Source: a virus. Taken from it: a DNA stretch of 41,892 nucleotides. The notes under the pieces are model-generated. The model did not search any database, was not told the DNA's origin, and saw only the letters and a list, made by a program, of their open reading frames with translations. The stretch lies in IMG/VR virus record IMGVR_UViG_3300035703_000173, positions 1-41,892 of that record; one strand, written 5' to 3'. Positions 1-6,002 of this stretch are shown in pieces; within the stretch, counting starts at the first letter, position 1; each line of letters opens with the position of its first letter. A program made the translations under genes and the position numbers.

Positions 1-127
1 GAAACCATATTAGTTGCTGAGCAGTTAAAGGATGGCAGTGGTGCCATTGCTTCTGCAAGATCTCGTGCTGCTACGTCAATGAAGTTTGCAACCAGAGGCT
101 TTGGGTATTCCTCTGAAAACATTGCAG
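1..127. repeat. Terminal overlap, copy 1 (circular contig junction)
   Basis: Bases 1-127 are identical to bases 41766-41892. The repeat lies inside the portal gene, whose reading frame runs intact from one end of the contig into the other. The length matches a common assembler k-mer, so this most likely marks closure of a circular or circularly permuted genome of 41,765 bp. A true packaged direct terminal repeat cannot be excluded from sequence alone. Confidence 0.95.
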
Positions 128-248
128 GGTATACCTTAGAGATATCTCCCTGACGCACCGAGAGCACATCGCGCATACGTTGATCTCGCGCTGATGAGCG
201 AGTACGTAAGCGTGCGAGCTTAGCGTCTACTTCTTTGACTGATAACAA
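1..248 (-). CDS. Portal protein, N-terminal part (continues at the other end of the contig)
   Basis: This is the start of the portal gene whose body lies at 40256-41892. Reading leftward, the frame stays open across the 127-base overlap and adds 42 residues before the internal Met that opens the distal part, giving about 585 residues in all. I chose a TTG start at 246-248 because TAAGGA lies about 7 bases upstream and no ATG or GTG in the frame sits closer to the stop of the preceding gene at 259. The added segment is Arg- and Lys-rich and predicted helical. The start codon is inferred; continuity of the frame is seen directly. Confidence 0.8.
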   Translation of the reverse strand, partial: MLSVKEVDAKLARLRTRSSARDQRMRDVLSVRQGDISKVYPAMFSEEYPKPLVANFIDVAARDLAEAMAPLPSFNCSATNMV

Positions 249-258
249 TGTGGGGTCC

Positions 259-492
259 TTACTTAGACTTCTTGTATAATCCTGGGTACTTCTTGTCAAT
301 GGCTTTCTTAGCGCCAGCTTCTGCCTTCTTAACACCTGATGGTGATGTACGACGCTGCAATGCTTCTACTGCAGCAGGTCCTGTAAGTGGTGCAGGCTTC
401 TTGCCAATCTTTGGCATTGGAGTCTTAGGTGTCTTAGAAGGTGCTCGTGAAACTGTTGGCTTCTTCATTGCTGGCTTCTTCATATTTGCCAT
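259..492 (-). CDS. Small basic Lys/Pro/Ala-rich protein
   Basis: This encodes about 77 residues beginning MANMKKPAMKK, rich in Lys, Pro and Ala, with low-complexity character and no recognised domain. The start at 492 is chosen over an upstream ATG at 543 because AAGGAG lies 7 bases before it and it begins just after the terminase stop at 506. It sits between the large terminase and portal genes in the late operon, so a minor virion or packaging-associated role is plausible but not shown. Its composition resembles the small basic proteins at 27770-28382 and 40098-40238. Confidence 0.7.
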   Translation of the reverse strand: MANMKKPAMKKPTVSRAPSKTPKTPMPKIGKKPAPLTGPAAVEALQRRTSPSGVKKAEAGAKKAIDKKYPGLYKKSK

Positions 493-505
493 TGTTATCT
501 CCTTG

Positions 506-2365
506 TTAGATGAACGTACGATCTTTTTCTGCGAGCAGTTCATCTATGTTGATAACTGTTCGTTTGCCTCTCTCGTAACGAGACAGGAATGGATTTTTTA
601 AGTGGTGGGTTTGGTTAAGTCCTTGGTTGAGCATCTCGCGTGCGCGGATCTCACAGAACCATAGAGCCATCACCATATCGGTCTTACCCTTAGTAGTAGG
701 TGACCACGTAATCAGTTGCTCGATGAGCGCCTTAATGTTTTCAGTTTGGTCACTAGGTAAGTGAATAAGGTTGTCGCGGTGGTGCTTTCCGTCAAACTGC
801 TTGGTGCCGAACAAAGTTGACATTGATGCAACACCAAAGCCTGAGTCCCACTTGTTGGTTCCAGTATGGTGTTCCCGCAGTAACACTCCTCGTGATGCCA
901 AGTTCGCACGGATACCTTCATCCTGTGTTAAGAAAGACTGAAAGGCGTTCTTCTCTACAATCCATTCGCTAGGGCTGTAGAGGCTAGTCCAGTCAAAGAT
1001 TAGTTGACGGATCTGAGCAGGCGTTGGCCTGCTAATCTTAATAGCATCAACGATATAGCGTTTGTGAGTAACCCGATCAACAGCGTAACAAATGGCGGCT
1101 GTATCACCAACCATAGCGGGATCAAGACCACAAATAAAAGAAAAGCCGTTGACATCACGTGGATGGCCAGGGTTACCAGGAACCAAGCGACCTGCTTTAC
1201 GCATTCCATCTATAGCACCTCGTACACATACTGGGTCAAAGATTGCATCATCTGATATATCCTGTTGCTGATAGACCAAAGCCCAGGTACTGGCATCCAT
1301 AGCTTGGCGTTCATTGTAAAGGTTGCGACCATTCCAACGTGGGTATAGGCCGTCCTCGTTCTTATCAGATTCTTGTTGTCCATCAAATGGGGCATCGGAT
1401 GCTGGCCAGAGAGTCTCCCACTTGTCAGGGTCCTCATCTGTTTTCAATAGCGCCGGCATCGCTAGATACTTCCACGGGACCAGTCCACCTGGGTAGCGGT
1501 CTTCGTTGCGTAGTTCGCGGTATAAGTCCATAGCTGCAACTCGCGTACCAATAACTACCAGCTTACCCGTAGGGTTCAAACGAGAGCGTACGTCCTGGGT
1601 TAACCAGCGAATCTGCTTTTCAAACTCGTTAGCGTTCTTTAAGGTAACAGCGTCATCTACGATAATCATATCTGCACGCTTACCGTAGATCTGACCGCCG
1701 ATACCAATGGCCTCGATGTTCGGGTCTTTTTCACTAGACTCACGTAGCTCGGTACCGAAGGTAACACGGGTAGCCTGCCACGAGGCAGACTTAGAGTTAA
1801 ACCCTACACCGGCAGCATAAGCACTCTGGAGGTCTTCATACATTGGATGAGTCAGGCGTTGCTTGATGGCGTAGAGAAAGTCGGCAGCTAACTGCTGGGT
1901 TTGGGAGACAATCAAAACTCTAAAGTTGGGGTTACGTACTACCTGCCACGTTACATAGTCCACGGTAATCGTAATTGACTTGGCGTGGTTTGGCGGGATG
2001 TTAATTAAGATTCTATTAGAAGCCAGTCCTGGCTCATACTTCATAGAAGGGTGTAGCCACGAAGGTTCTCGTCCCTCGATCATATCTACCAGGTTTTGCT
2101 GGTGTGGAAATGTCTGGGAGTGTAAGAACTTCTGGCGGAACTCTGCAAAGGAGATGTCGTGGACATCGGCGTTAACAAAGCTCTTGTCCTTCAGGCCCAG
2201 CCGTGTTCGGTCAATCTTGTCTGTAAAGACCTTATCAGTCCTACGGTAGTACTCGTAGGTCTTAATAGATTTCCCAGCAGATGCACAGGCTTGCTCAATG
2301 GTCATACCCTCTGCTACACAGCCAAGGATAATTCTCTTGGCAATATCTGCTGAGTTGTCAGCCAT
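506..2365 (-). CDS. terL: Terminase large subunit (ATPase and nuclease) with N-terminal HTH
   Basis: This 619-residue protein drives DNA packaging into the prohead. A Walker-A-like segment PPNHAKSIT lies at residues 124-132 and a Walker B motif MIIVDDAV at 233-240. The C-terminal RNase H-like nuclease has the expected acidic set: Asp415 in GLDPA, Glu471 in EKNAF and Asp563 in KTDMVMA. Residues 1-55 look like a small-terminase-type helix-turn-helix (IEQACASAGKSIKTYEYY). No separate small terminase gene was found, so this domain may supply DNA recognition. The ATG at 2365 has AAAGGAG upstream. It is the first gene of the late operon, which runs leftward into a small basic protein and the portal. 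Confidence 0.95.
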   Translation of the reverse strand: MADNSADIAKRIILGCVAEGMTIEQACASAGKSIKTYEYYRRTDKVFTDKIDRTRLGLKDKSFVNADVHDISFAEFRQKFLHSQTFPHQQNLVDMIEGREPSWLHPSMKYEPGLASNRILINIPPNHAKSITITVDYVTWQVVRNPNFRVLIVSQTQQLAADFLYAIKQRLTHPMYEDLQSAYAAGVGFNSKSASWQATRVTFGTELRESSEKDPNIEAIGIGGQIYGKRADMIIVDDAVTLKNANEFEKQIRWLTQDVRSRLNPTGKLVVIGTRVAAMDLYRELRNEDRYPGGLVPWKYLAMPALLKTDEDPDKWETLWPASDAPFDGQQESDKNEDGLYPRWNGRNLYNERQAMDASTWALVYQQQDISDDAIFDPVCVRGAIDGMRKAGRLVPGNPGHPRDVNGFSFICGLDPAMVGDTAAICYAVDRVTHKRYIVDAIKISRPTPAQIRQLIFDWTSLYSPSEWIVEKNAFQSFLTQDEGIRANLASRGVLLREHHTGTNKWDSGFGVASMSTLFGTKQFDGKHHRDNLIHLPSDQTENIKALIEQLITWSPTTKGKTDMVMALWFCEIRAREMLNQGLNQTHHLKNPFLSRYERGKRTVINIDELLAEKDRTFI

Positions 2366-2503
2366 CGTGCTCCTTTAATAATGTCAGTAGGAACCAGTCC
2401 TGACCGAGCGACTGACAGCGCCGTGTAGGTGCTCTCCTAGTTGAGCCTACATACCTCGGTTATGAGGTGTCACACTTCTAAGATCGGCCGAGATCGGTTT
2501 TCA

Positions 2504-2539
2504 TTTATACTAGGTAGAATGTTTCATCTACCAGTAGAT
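2504..2539 (-). promoter_or_regulatory. Candidate late promoter and operator upstream of terminase
   Basis: On the minus strand a TATAAA -10-like box (2504-2509) lies about 140 bases before the terminase start. No good TTGACA -35 is present. The expected -35 position instead holds inverted repeats: GGTAGA/TCTACC (2513-2518 and 2527-2532) and the near-palindrome ATCTAC-CA-GTAGAT (2526-2539). A weak -35 plus palindromes fits activation by a phage factor, such as the sigma-like protein at 8089-8721, but this is inference. Confidence 0.35.
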
Positions 2540-2563
2540 AGACCTATCCCCACTAAAAGTACC

Positions 2564-2687
2564 GGAGCGGTTCGGGCTTAGCGCCCGAAGGAGCCACAGC
2601 GAACTGAGGGGTAAGTCAGTGCTCGGCCTAGGGGGCCTCGCAAGAGGCCAACCTGCTCGCAAAGCTCATCACTCCCCGCTTTGCTCC
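2564..2687 (+). ncRNA. Candidate structured RNA: four consecutive hairpins
   Basis: Four perfect stems follow one another: TTCGGGC/GCCCGAA (2571-2589, 5-base loop), ACTGA/TCAGT (2603-2620, 8-base loop), GGCCTC/GAGGCC with a GCAA GNRA tetraloop (2634-2649), and GCAAAGC/GCTTTGC (2659-2684, 12-base loop). The GNRA loop exists only in the plus-strand reading, which favours a plus-strand RNA. The block is also GC-richer than its surroundings. It matches no RNA family I recognise. It could instead be a DNA-level structure at the putative origin. Confidence 0.35.
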
Positions 2688-2735
2688 CCTACTATATATA
2701 AGGCAGGAAATTTAACGCATTTCCCGTTTTACGGA

Positions 2736-2751
2736 TGTGAGTTACATCACA
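2736..2751. promoter_or_regulatory. CRP/GlxR-type palindrome
   Basis: The sequence TGTGA-GTTACA-TCACA exactly matches the TGTGA-N6-TCACA consensus shared by E. coli CRP and actinobacterial CRP-family regulators such as GlxR and mycobacterial Crp. It lies between the hairpin block and the DnaA boxes. Binding by a host regulator is inferred. Confidence 0.45.
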
Positions 2752-2865
2752 GTACTAAAACCGCAGGTCAGAGGCCAGATCGCAGCTTTGACTTTAGCAA
2801 ATATTTTTTTCTGGGGAGTGTATATACCGCCGCGGTCGGCTTTAGCATAGGGGGGTGTCCGTTGC

Positions 2866-2875
2866 TGACCGGTCA
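2866..2875. promoter_or_regulatory. Perfect 10-base palindrome TGACCGGTCA
   Basis: This self-complementary decamer lies 27 bases before the first DnaA box in the non-coding region. It could be a protein-binding site, but nothing identifies the partner. Confidence 0.25.
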
Positions 2876-2901
2876 TCTGTTTTGCCCTGACTGTTCTGAC
2901 C

Positions 2902-2922
2902 TGTGGATAAAGCTGTGGATAA
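2902..2922. other. Two DnaA boxes; putative replication origin
   Basis: TGTGGATAA occurs at 2902-2910 and again at 2914-2922, each the exact complement of the DnaA box TTATCCACA, in the same orientation with 12-base spacing. They sit in the longest non-coding stretch of the genome, near AT-rich runs (2689-2702 and 2801-2812). The phage encodes primase and helicase-like proteins but no recognisable DNA polymerase. An origin that recruits host DnaA and the host replisome is therefore plausible but unproven. Confidence 0.5.
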
Positions 2923-3088
2923 CTGTTTGTAGAAAATGGTGGGGCAGACTACCGCCTAGGCATACTGATAATGAAAACCATTTCCATTTAACAATGACCC
3001 AACAGCACACCCAACACAAAGCTCCAGCAATTCCCAGCAAGATCCCAAGTTACTGAGACCCGTTGCCTGGTAACTTAATGGATAAGTA

Positions 3089-3118
3089 GTTGAACATTCA
3101 ACCATTCAACCCTTGACA
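3089..3118 (+). promoter_or_regulatory. Inverted and direct repeats beside a TTGACA box
   Basis: An inverted repeat GTTGAA-CA-TTCAAC (3089-3102) overlaps two tandem copies of CATTCAAC (3095-3110). These are followed at once by a consensus -35 TTGACA (3113-3118). The position is typical of an operator. The matching -10 near 3136 (CACTAG) is weak, so promoter activity is uncertain. Confidence 0.35.
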
Positions 3119-3190
3119 TAATGCTGGCAAATGTCCACTAGTTGCCACCGGTTTTGTTATCAAATCGTTATGTGTTTTTGTGTTGTTTTG

Positions 3191-3219
3191 TTGCGATATG
3201 GGGGAGGCTGTGCCATACT
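3191..3219 (+). promoter_or_regulatory. Probable early promoter of the rightward operon
   Basis: TTGCGA (3191-3196) and CATACT (3214-3219) are separated by 17 bases, and the start would fall about 40 bases before the first rightward gene at 3266. Both boxes deviate from consensus, but the spacing and position fit a sigma-70-type promoter. Confidence 0.45.
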
Positions 3220-3265
3220 TACACCATCAGCACAACACGGAGCTGAATTACGAAAGGGTTAAAGA

Positions 3266-3406
3266 ATGTGCGATATCTGCAAAACACAGACAGGATTATT
3301 AAATCCATTTGAGAAAACAAAAGCCCGTCTTGATGGATGGGATGGGATTGATTTCTACAATCAAATCTGCTTGAACTGTTGGGAAACTATCAAGGAGGAA
3401 AGATAA
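3266..3406 (+). CDS. Small zinc-ribbon-like protein
   Basis: This 46-residue product begins MCDICKTQ and contains CxxC at residues 2-5 and again at 35-38 (CLNC), the spacing of a small zinc ribbon. It is the first gene after the candidate early promoter. The stop overlaps the next start (TAATG). No function is recognised; a small host-takeover or regulatory protein is possible. Confidence 0.65.
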   Translation: MCDICKTQTGLLNPFEKTKARLDGWDGIDFYNQICLNCWETIKEER

Positions 3407-3657
3407 TGAAAACCCTAAAAGAATTAGCACAAGAATTAAACATAGATGAAAAGTATTTTGACCGCGATTTCCTAATGTTAGACAATCGCTACGCGGTTAT
3501 GCAAGATGAAAAAGGTTTACACCTAACCGACGTTTTCTCTTGGGCATCATTCAATCCAATCAAGATTGGGCGCAAATCAAATGCAACAGCCAAGGGATTA
3601 CAATTTCAACTAGGTCAATACAAGGTATATATCAAGCAACTACAGGAGGCAAAATAA
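3406..3657 (+). CDS. Hypothetical early protein (83 aa)
   Basis: The 83-residue product starts MKTLKELAQELN. I chose 3406 over an in-frame ATG at 3379 because AGGAGG lies just upstream and the start overlaps the previous stop. The N-terminal segment is a predicted helix and the rest is mixed. No family is recognised. It ends directly before the next ATG. Confidence 0.7.
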   Translation: MKTLKELAQELNIDEKYFDRDFLMLDNRYAVMQDEKGLHLTDVFSWASFNPIKIGRKSNATAKGLQFQLGQYKVYIKQLQEAK

Positions 3658-3993
3658 ATGACAACAGAATCAATGACCCGTAAATCCTTTTGGGATCTAA
3701 TCGAAACACCTGCCGATAATGTGTGCGAGGTCACTAACCTCATTCATTGGTCAATGAATTACGACAACAAAATGGGAACACCTTACTATATCTTTTTAGA
3801 CCTTATCGGCTACTCAACTGAGCATTTCGGTCACAGATTATTCAAGGGAAACCCTCGCAATGTCTTGGGATTGATGGAATTGGATTACTTAGGCGACGCG
3901 CTCAAGGAATACGCGAACAATCCTCAAGCGGTAGAGGATTGGATTGACCTCCTTATGGAGACAGAAACAGCGGAAGCGGAGGAGAACAAATGA
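3658..3993 (+). CDS. Hypothetical early protein (111 aa)
   Basis: The 111-residue acidic protein begins MTTESMTRKSFWD, with an AGGAGG-containing ribosome site inside the end of the previous gene. It looks like a helical soluble protein with a Glu-rich tail. Its segment NVLGLMELDYLGDALKEYA resembles small conserved phage proteins of unknown role. A 4-base ATGA overlap couples it to the next gene. Confidence 0.7.
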   Translation: MTTESMTRKSFWDLIETPADNVCEVTNLIHWSMNYDNKMGTPYYIFLDLIGYSTEHFGHRLFKGNPRNVLGLMELDYLGDALKEYANNPQAVEDWIDLLMETETAEAEENK

Positions 3994-4175
3994 GAACAAA
4001 ATACATTTTGTCTGTGGGTTTCTATACTGACCGCGAACTGACAGAGGAGGAACTCGGGGCGCTACAGTTGCAGGTCATCGCCCAAATTGATGAGCCTGTC
4101 ACATTGGACGGAGACGATGTGGATTATCGCACGGAGCTTTACGGCTCAGATGTGGACAAGGAGGCAGAATTATGA
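3990..4175 (+). CDS. Hypothetical small acidic protein (61 aa)
   Basis: The product is 61 residues, begins MRTKYILSVGF and is strongly acidic in its second half. A beta-alpha-beta pattern is suggested (YILSVGFYTD, then a helix EEELGALQLQVIAQ). It is translationally coupled on both sides by 4-base overlaps. Function is unknown. Confidence 0.65.
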   Translation: MRTKYILSVGFYTDRELTEEELGALQLQVIAQIDEPVTLDGDDVDYRTELYGSDVDKEAEL

Positions 4176-4327
4176 GGTACGTAACGCCTCGAGGCTGGCT
4201 AGTGGCTGGGATCGTAATAGGGCTGGCTGTGTGGGGGCTGTGGGAGGTGGCGAGCCATCTTCTGTGGACCGGTAGCGGCTGGGAGTGGTGCGAGGATTTA
4301 CTAAACTGTGAGAAGGAGGGCAAGTGA
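4172..4327 (+). CDS. Small single-pass membrane protein
   Basis: The 51-residue product starts at an ATG overlapping the previous stop (ATGA). Residues 9-24 (WLVAGIVIGLAVWGLW) form one clear transmembrane segment, followed by a short Trp/Cys-containing tail. A role at the host membrane is possible but not assigned. It ends in a TGATG overlap with the next gene. Confidence 0.6.
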   Translation: MRYVTPRGWLVAGIVIGLAVWGLWEVASHLLWTGSGWEWCEDLLNCEKEGK

Positions 4328-4446
4328 TGAATAAGTGCGTAGGAATAGAGGGCAAGGTCTGCGGTCTTGAGTTTGACCCAGGGCTAGAGTTTCCTGATGA
4401 CACTCTATGCGACGAGTGCTTTGATGAGATGGCGGAGGGCGAATAA
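4327..4446 (+). CDS. Tiny Cys-containing acidic protein (39 aa)
   Basis: The 39-residue product begins MNKCVGIEGKVCG and has four cysteines, at residues 4, 12, 28 and 31, the last pair in a CxxC-like CDEC. This could bind one zinc ion. It starts within the preceding stop codon and ends TAATG into the next gene. Function is unknown. Confidence 0.6.
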   Translation: MNKCVGIEGKVCGLEFDPGLEFPDDTLCDECFDEMAEGE

Positions 4447-4646
4447 TGGGATACGAACCTGAGCTGAATGACCCTGTATTTTATGCGGGAGACTATGAGG
4501 AAGCGGTCAAGTGCTTTATCTGTGGCGACCAGTTAGATCCTGACGACATAGTGTGGGCAAATGTGGAGGGGCAGATTGTGAAAGAGGGCAACGACACATC
4601 CTGGTGCGTTGTTTGTTTACCTAGTGAAGAGGAAGCAAATGAATAA
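4446..4646 (+). CDS. Small zinc-binding-like protein (66 aa)
   Basis: The 66-residue protein has two CxxC knuckles, CFICGD near residues 23-26 and CVVC near 54-57, separated by an acidic strand-rich stretch. This is the layout of a zinc ribbon. It overlaps the preceding stop by one base and the following gene by 8 bases. No specific function can be given. Confidence 0.7.
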   Translation: MGYEPELNDPVFYAGDYEEAVKCFICGDQLDPDDIVWANVEGQIVKEGNDTSWCVVCLPSEEEANE

Positions 4647-4797
4647 AGAATACTTAGAGGCTAAGTTTGACCTGTGCATAAATCAAGCTGAGAAGAACAT
4701 CAAGGAGGAGGAGATCGCGGAAGCGATTAAGAACCTCAAGCGTGCCAATAGTGCGCTGTCACAACTGTTTGGGTTCGAGGAGGAAGAAAATGAGTAA
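4639..4797 (+). CDS. Small helical protein (52 aa)
   Basis: The start at 4639 (MNKEYLEAKFD) is supported by AGAGGAAG upstream, and an in-frame ATG at 4609 has no such site. The product is 52 residues, almost entirely charged helix (heptad-like LEAKFDLCINQAEKN) with a Glu-rich end. It overlaps the next gene by 8 bases. Function is unknown. Confidence 0.65.
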   Translation: MNKEYLEAKFDLCINQAEKNIKEEEIAEAIKNLKRANSALSQLFGFEEEENE

Positions 4798-5098
4798 CAT
4801 AAAAGCAACCCTTTATGGGCAAGTACGCAGTAAAAAATTAGAGGAGGGCAGCAACATCTACACCATACACCCAAAAAAGTCTGACCTGATCTTGTTCTAT
4901 GAAGTGGTAGAGCCTGATGGAGCTAACACTTGGGGCGGGGCTAGTGCTGAGCAATGTATTCAATGGCTCAGCCTTGCACCGGTAGGCTCACGCATACTGG
5001 TATCGGCGTGGGATAGCGATGAAGAGGACGCTCACCTGGTAGGGCAGAGCATAGACATAACCGAGATTATTCAACAGGCAAGGGAGGTAGGGCTATGA
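4790..5098 (+). CDS. Hypothetical early protein (102 aa)
   Basis: The start MSNIKATLYGQ at 4790 follows GGAGGAAG, so I prefer it to an in-frame ATG at 4742. The 102-residue product is predicted beta-rich with a final helix (IDITEIIQQAREVGL). No domain is recognised. A 4-base ATGA overlap leads into the next gene. Confidence 0.7.
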   Translation: MSNIKATLYGQVRSKKLEEGSNIYTIHPKKSDLILFYEVVEPDGANTWGGASAEQCIQWLSLAPVGSRILVSAWDSDEEDAHLVGQSIDITEIIQQAREVGL

Positions 5099-5331
5099 TT
5101 TACGATAAGATAATTTCAGACTTAAGTAAGTATGTTACGTTGGTGGAGGCAGCTGGTATGCCAGCAACGGCAAAGATGGCAACTATCACTCAAGAAGTAG
5201 TGGAGTTACATAAGAGGATACTGTGGAAGAACATAGACCACGACACACAAGGCTATAAGTGTCAATCTTGTGAAGGGTATACCTACCCTTGTGAAACTAT
5301 CGAGACTATTCAAAAGGGGTTAGGGTTATGA
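5095..5331 (+). CDS. Zinc-ribbon paralogue with YPCxTIxxI motif
   Basis: This 78-residue protein has an N-terminal helical region, the segment EVVELHKRI, one CxxC (CQSC), and the C-terminal signature YPCETIETIQKG. The same arrangement occurs in the proteins at 7473-7712 and 13813-14034, on the other strand of this genome. It is therefore one member of a scattered paralogous family. I recall similar proteins in actinobacteriophages, but their function is not known to me. Confidence 0.7.
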   Translation: MIYDKIISDLSKYVTLVEAAGMPATAKMATITQEVVELHKRILWKNIDHDTQGYKCQSCEGYTYPCETIETIQKGLGL

Positions 5332-5408
5332 GCTACTGGTTAGGGTTAGCTGCCGTTATGGTGGTAGTCTATGTGCTTATAGTGTGGGAGGACAAGATCA
5401 ATGACTGA
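5328..5408 (+). CDS. Tiny membrane peptide (26 aa)
   Basis: The ATG at 5328 overlaps the preceding stop (ATGA). The 26-residue product is essentially one transmembrane helix, residues 4-20 (WLGLAAVMVVVYVLIVW), with a short charged tail. The stop lies 8 bases inside the next gene. The translational coupling argues it is expressed; the size keeps confidence moderate. Confidence 0.5.
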   Translation: MSYWLGLAAVMVVVYVLIVWEDKIND

Positions 5409-5700
5409 ACAGGTCAAGAGAAGAATGGCAACTGCCAGCCGCAAAGCTGTAAGTGATCGCAATTACAGAAGGGCAAGAGATAGAGCTTTGGCTCGCCTTG
5501 CTCATCTATACCCTGATACCTATAAGCAACTGCTTGAAATGGAGAAGAAAGAAGATGAGCTACAAGGCAAGAAGTGGATTAGTATTGACGGCACTACTGT
5601 TCCTAGCGTGGGCATACACACACGAGCCAACGGCGCAAACGATCTTGCATACCCCAGTAATGCAGGAGAGAACGAAGGCTACAATGGAGGAGAAGCGTGA
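5401..5700 (+). CDS. Hypothetical basic protein (99 aa)
   Basis: The first 50 residues are Arg/Lys-rich and helical (SRKAVSDRNYRRARDRAL, then LAHLYPDTYKQLLEME), a pattern I associate with conserved actinophage hypothetical proteins. The C-terminal half shares its DNA with the transglycosylase-like gene that starts at 5555 in another frame, and it looks unstructured. The tail may be a by-product of overprinting. It could be a nucleic-acid-binding protein. Confidence 0.65.
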   Translation: MTEQVKRRMATASRKAVSDRNYRRARDRALARLAHLYPDTYKQLLEMEKKEDELQGKKWISIDGTTVPSVGIHTRANGANDLAYPSNAGENEGYNGGEA

Positions 5701-5986
5701 GAACAAAGCACTTGCAGTTAGTTTCCTCAGAGCACTCGGATACAACGCACAACAGAGAGAGTGTGCGGTCACACTTTGGACCCGTGAGTCCCGCTTCGAC
5801 CACCTTGCTCGCCCAAGAGACTCTCAGGGCAAACCAATTAGTTCAGCTTTCGGAATTGCTCAACTCCTTAGAGAGCGTAGTGGAGAGCCTAAACTACAAA
5901 TCCTTCACGCTGTACGATACGTTGAACACCGCTATCGAGGCAGTTTCTGTCGCGCTCTCGCAGCAAACGGAGGAAGGTGGTATTGA
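5555..5986 (+). CDS. Membrane-anchored lytic transglycosylase-like protein
   Basis: I place the start at 5555 (MSYKARSG), just before a transmembrane or signal segment at residues 8-21 (LVLTALLFLAWAY). Residues 52-143 resemble a minimal lytic transglycosylase/lysozyme-like domain: the probable catalytic Glu78 in WTRESRFD, the GIAQL motif at 100-104, a QILHAVRYVEHRY helix and the terminal GGRWY. Such domains cleave peptidoglycan glycan strands. The protein lies in an early operon, far from the main lysis genes at 15816-16692, which is unusual. It overlaps the preceding gene by 146 bases, and the next gene begins in its stop (TGATG). Confidence 0.7.
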   Translation: MSYKARSGLVLTALLFLAWAYTHEPTAQTILHTPVMQERTKATMEEKRENKALAVSFLRALGYNAQQRECAVTLWTRESRFDHLARPRDSQGKPISSAFGIAQLLRERSGEPKLQILHAVRYVEHRYRGSFCRALAANGGRWY

Positions 5987-6002
5987 TGCTGACCGGTGTT
6001 AG
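5697..6002 (+). CDS. Possible overprinted gene inside the transglycosylase-like gene
   Basis: A GTG start at 5697 overlaps the stop of the 99-aa gene (GTGA) and is preceded by GGAGGAG, an excellent ribosome site. The frame gives 101 residues with a leucine-rich coiled-coil-like C-terminal half (LVQLSELLNSLESVVESL). It shares 290 bases with the transglycosylase-like frame, which has the more recognisable protein. Either frame may be the real one, or both may be translated. Confidence 0.35.
   Translation: MRTKHLQLVSSEHSDTTHNRESVRSHFGPVSPASTTLLAQETLRANQLVQLSELLNSLESVVESLNYKSFTLYDTLNTAIEAVSVALSQQTEEGGIDADRC

Larger units (their letters stand above)
2366..3265. other. Divergent control region 1, about 900 bases without a convincing gene
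   Basis: This stretch separates the leftward terminase/late operon from the rightward early operon. It holds a candidate late promoter with inverted repeats (2504-2539), four successive hairpins (2571-2684), a CRP-type palindrome (2736-2751), a short palindrome (2866-2875), two DnaA boxes (2902-2922), a repeat-flanked TTGACA (3089-3118) and a promoter next to the first rightward gene (3191-3219). The only long reading frame, 2619-3056, has a GTG start without a ribosome site and no protein-like character, so I treat the region as non-coding. Confidence 0.8.

Noticed and set aside
248-601. 117-residue plus-strand frame opposite the small basic gene and the terminase end
   Set aside because: It lies antisense to two well-supported genes and has no ribosome site.
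2619-3056. 145-residue plus-strand reading frame in control region 1
   Set aside because: It starts with GTG without a ribosome site, has an odd composition rich in His, Cys and Trp, and covers the hairpins and DnaA boxes.
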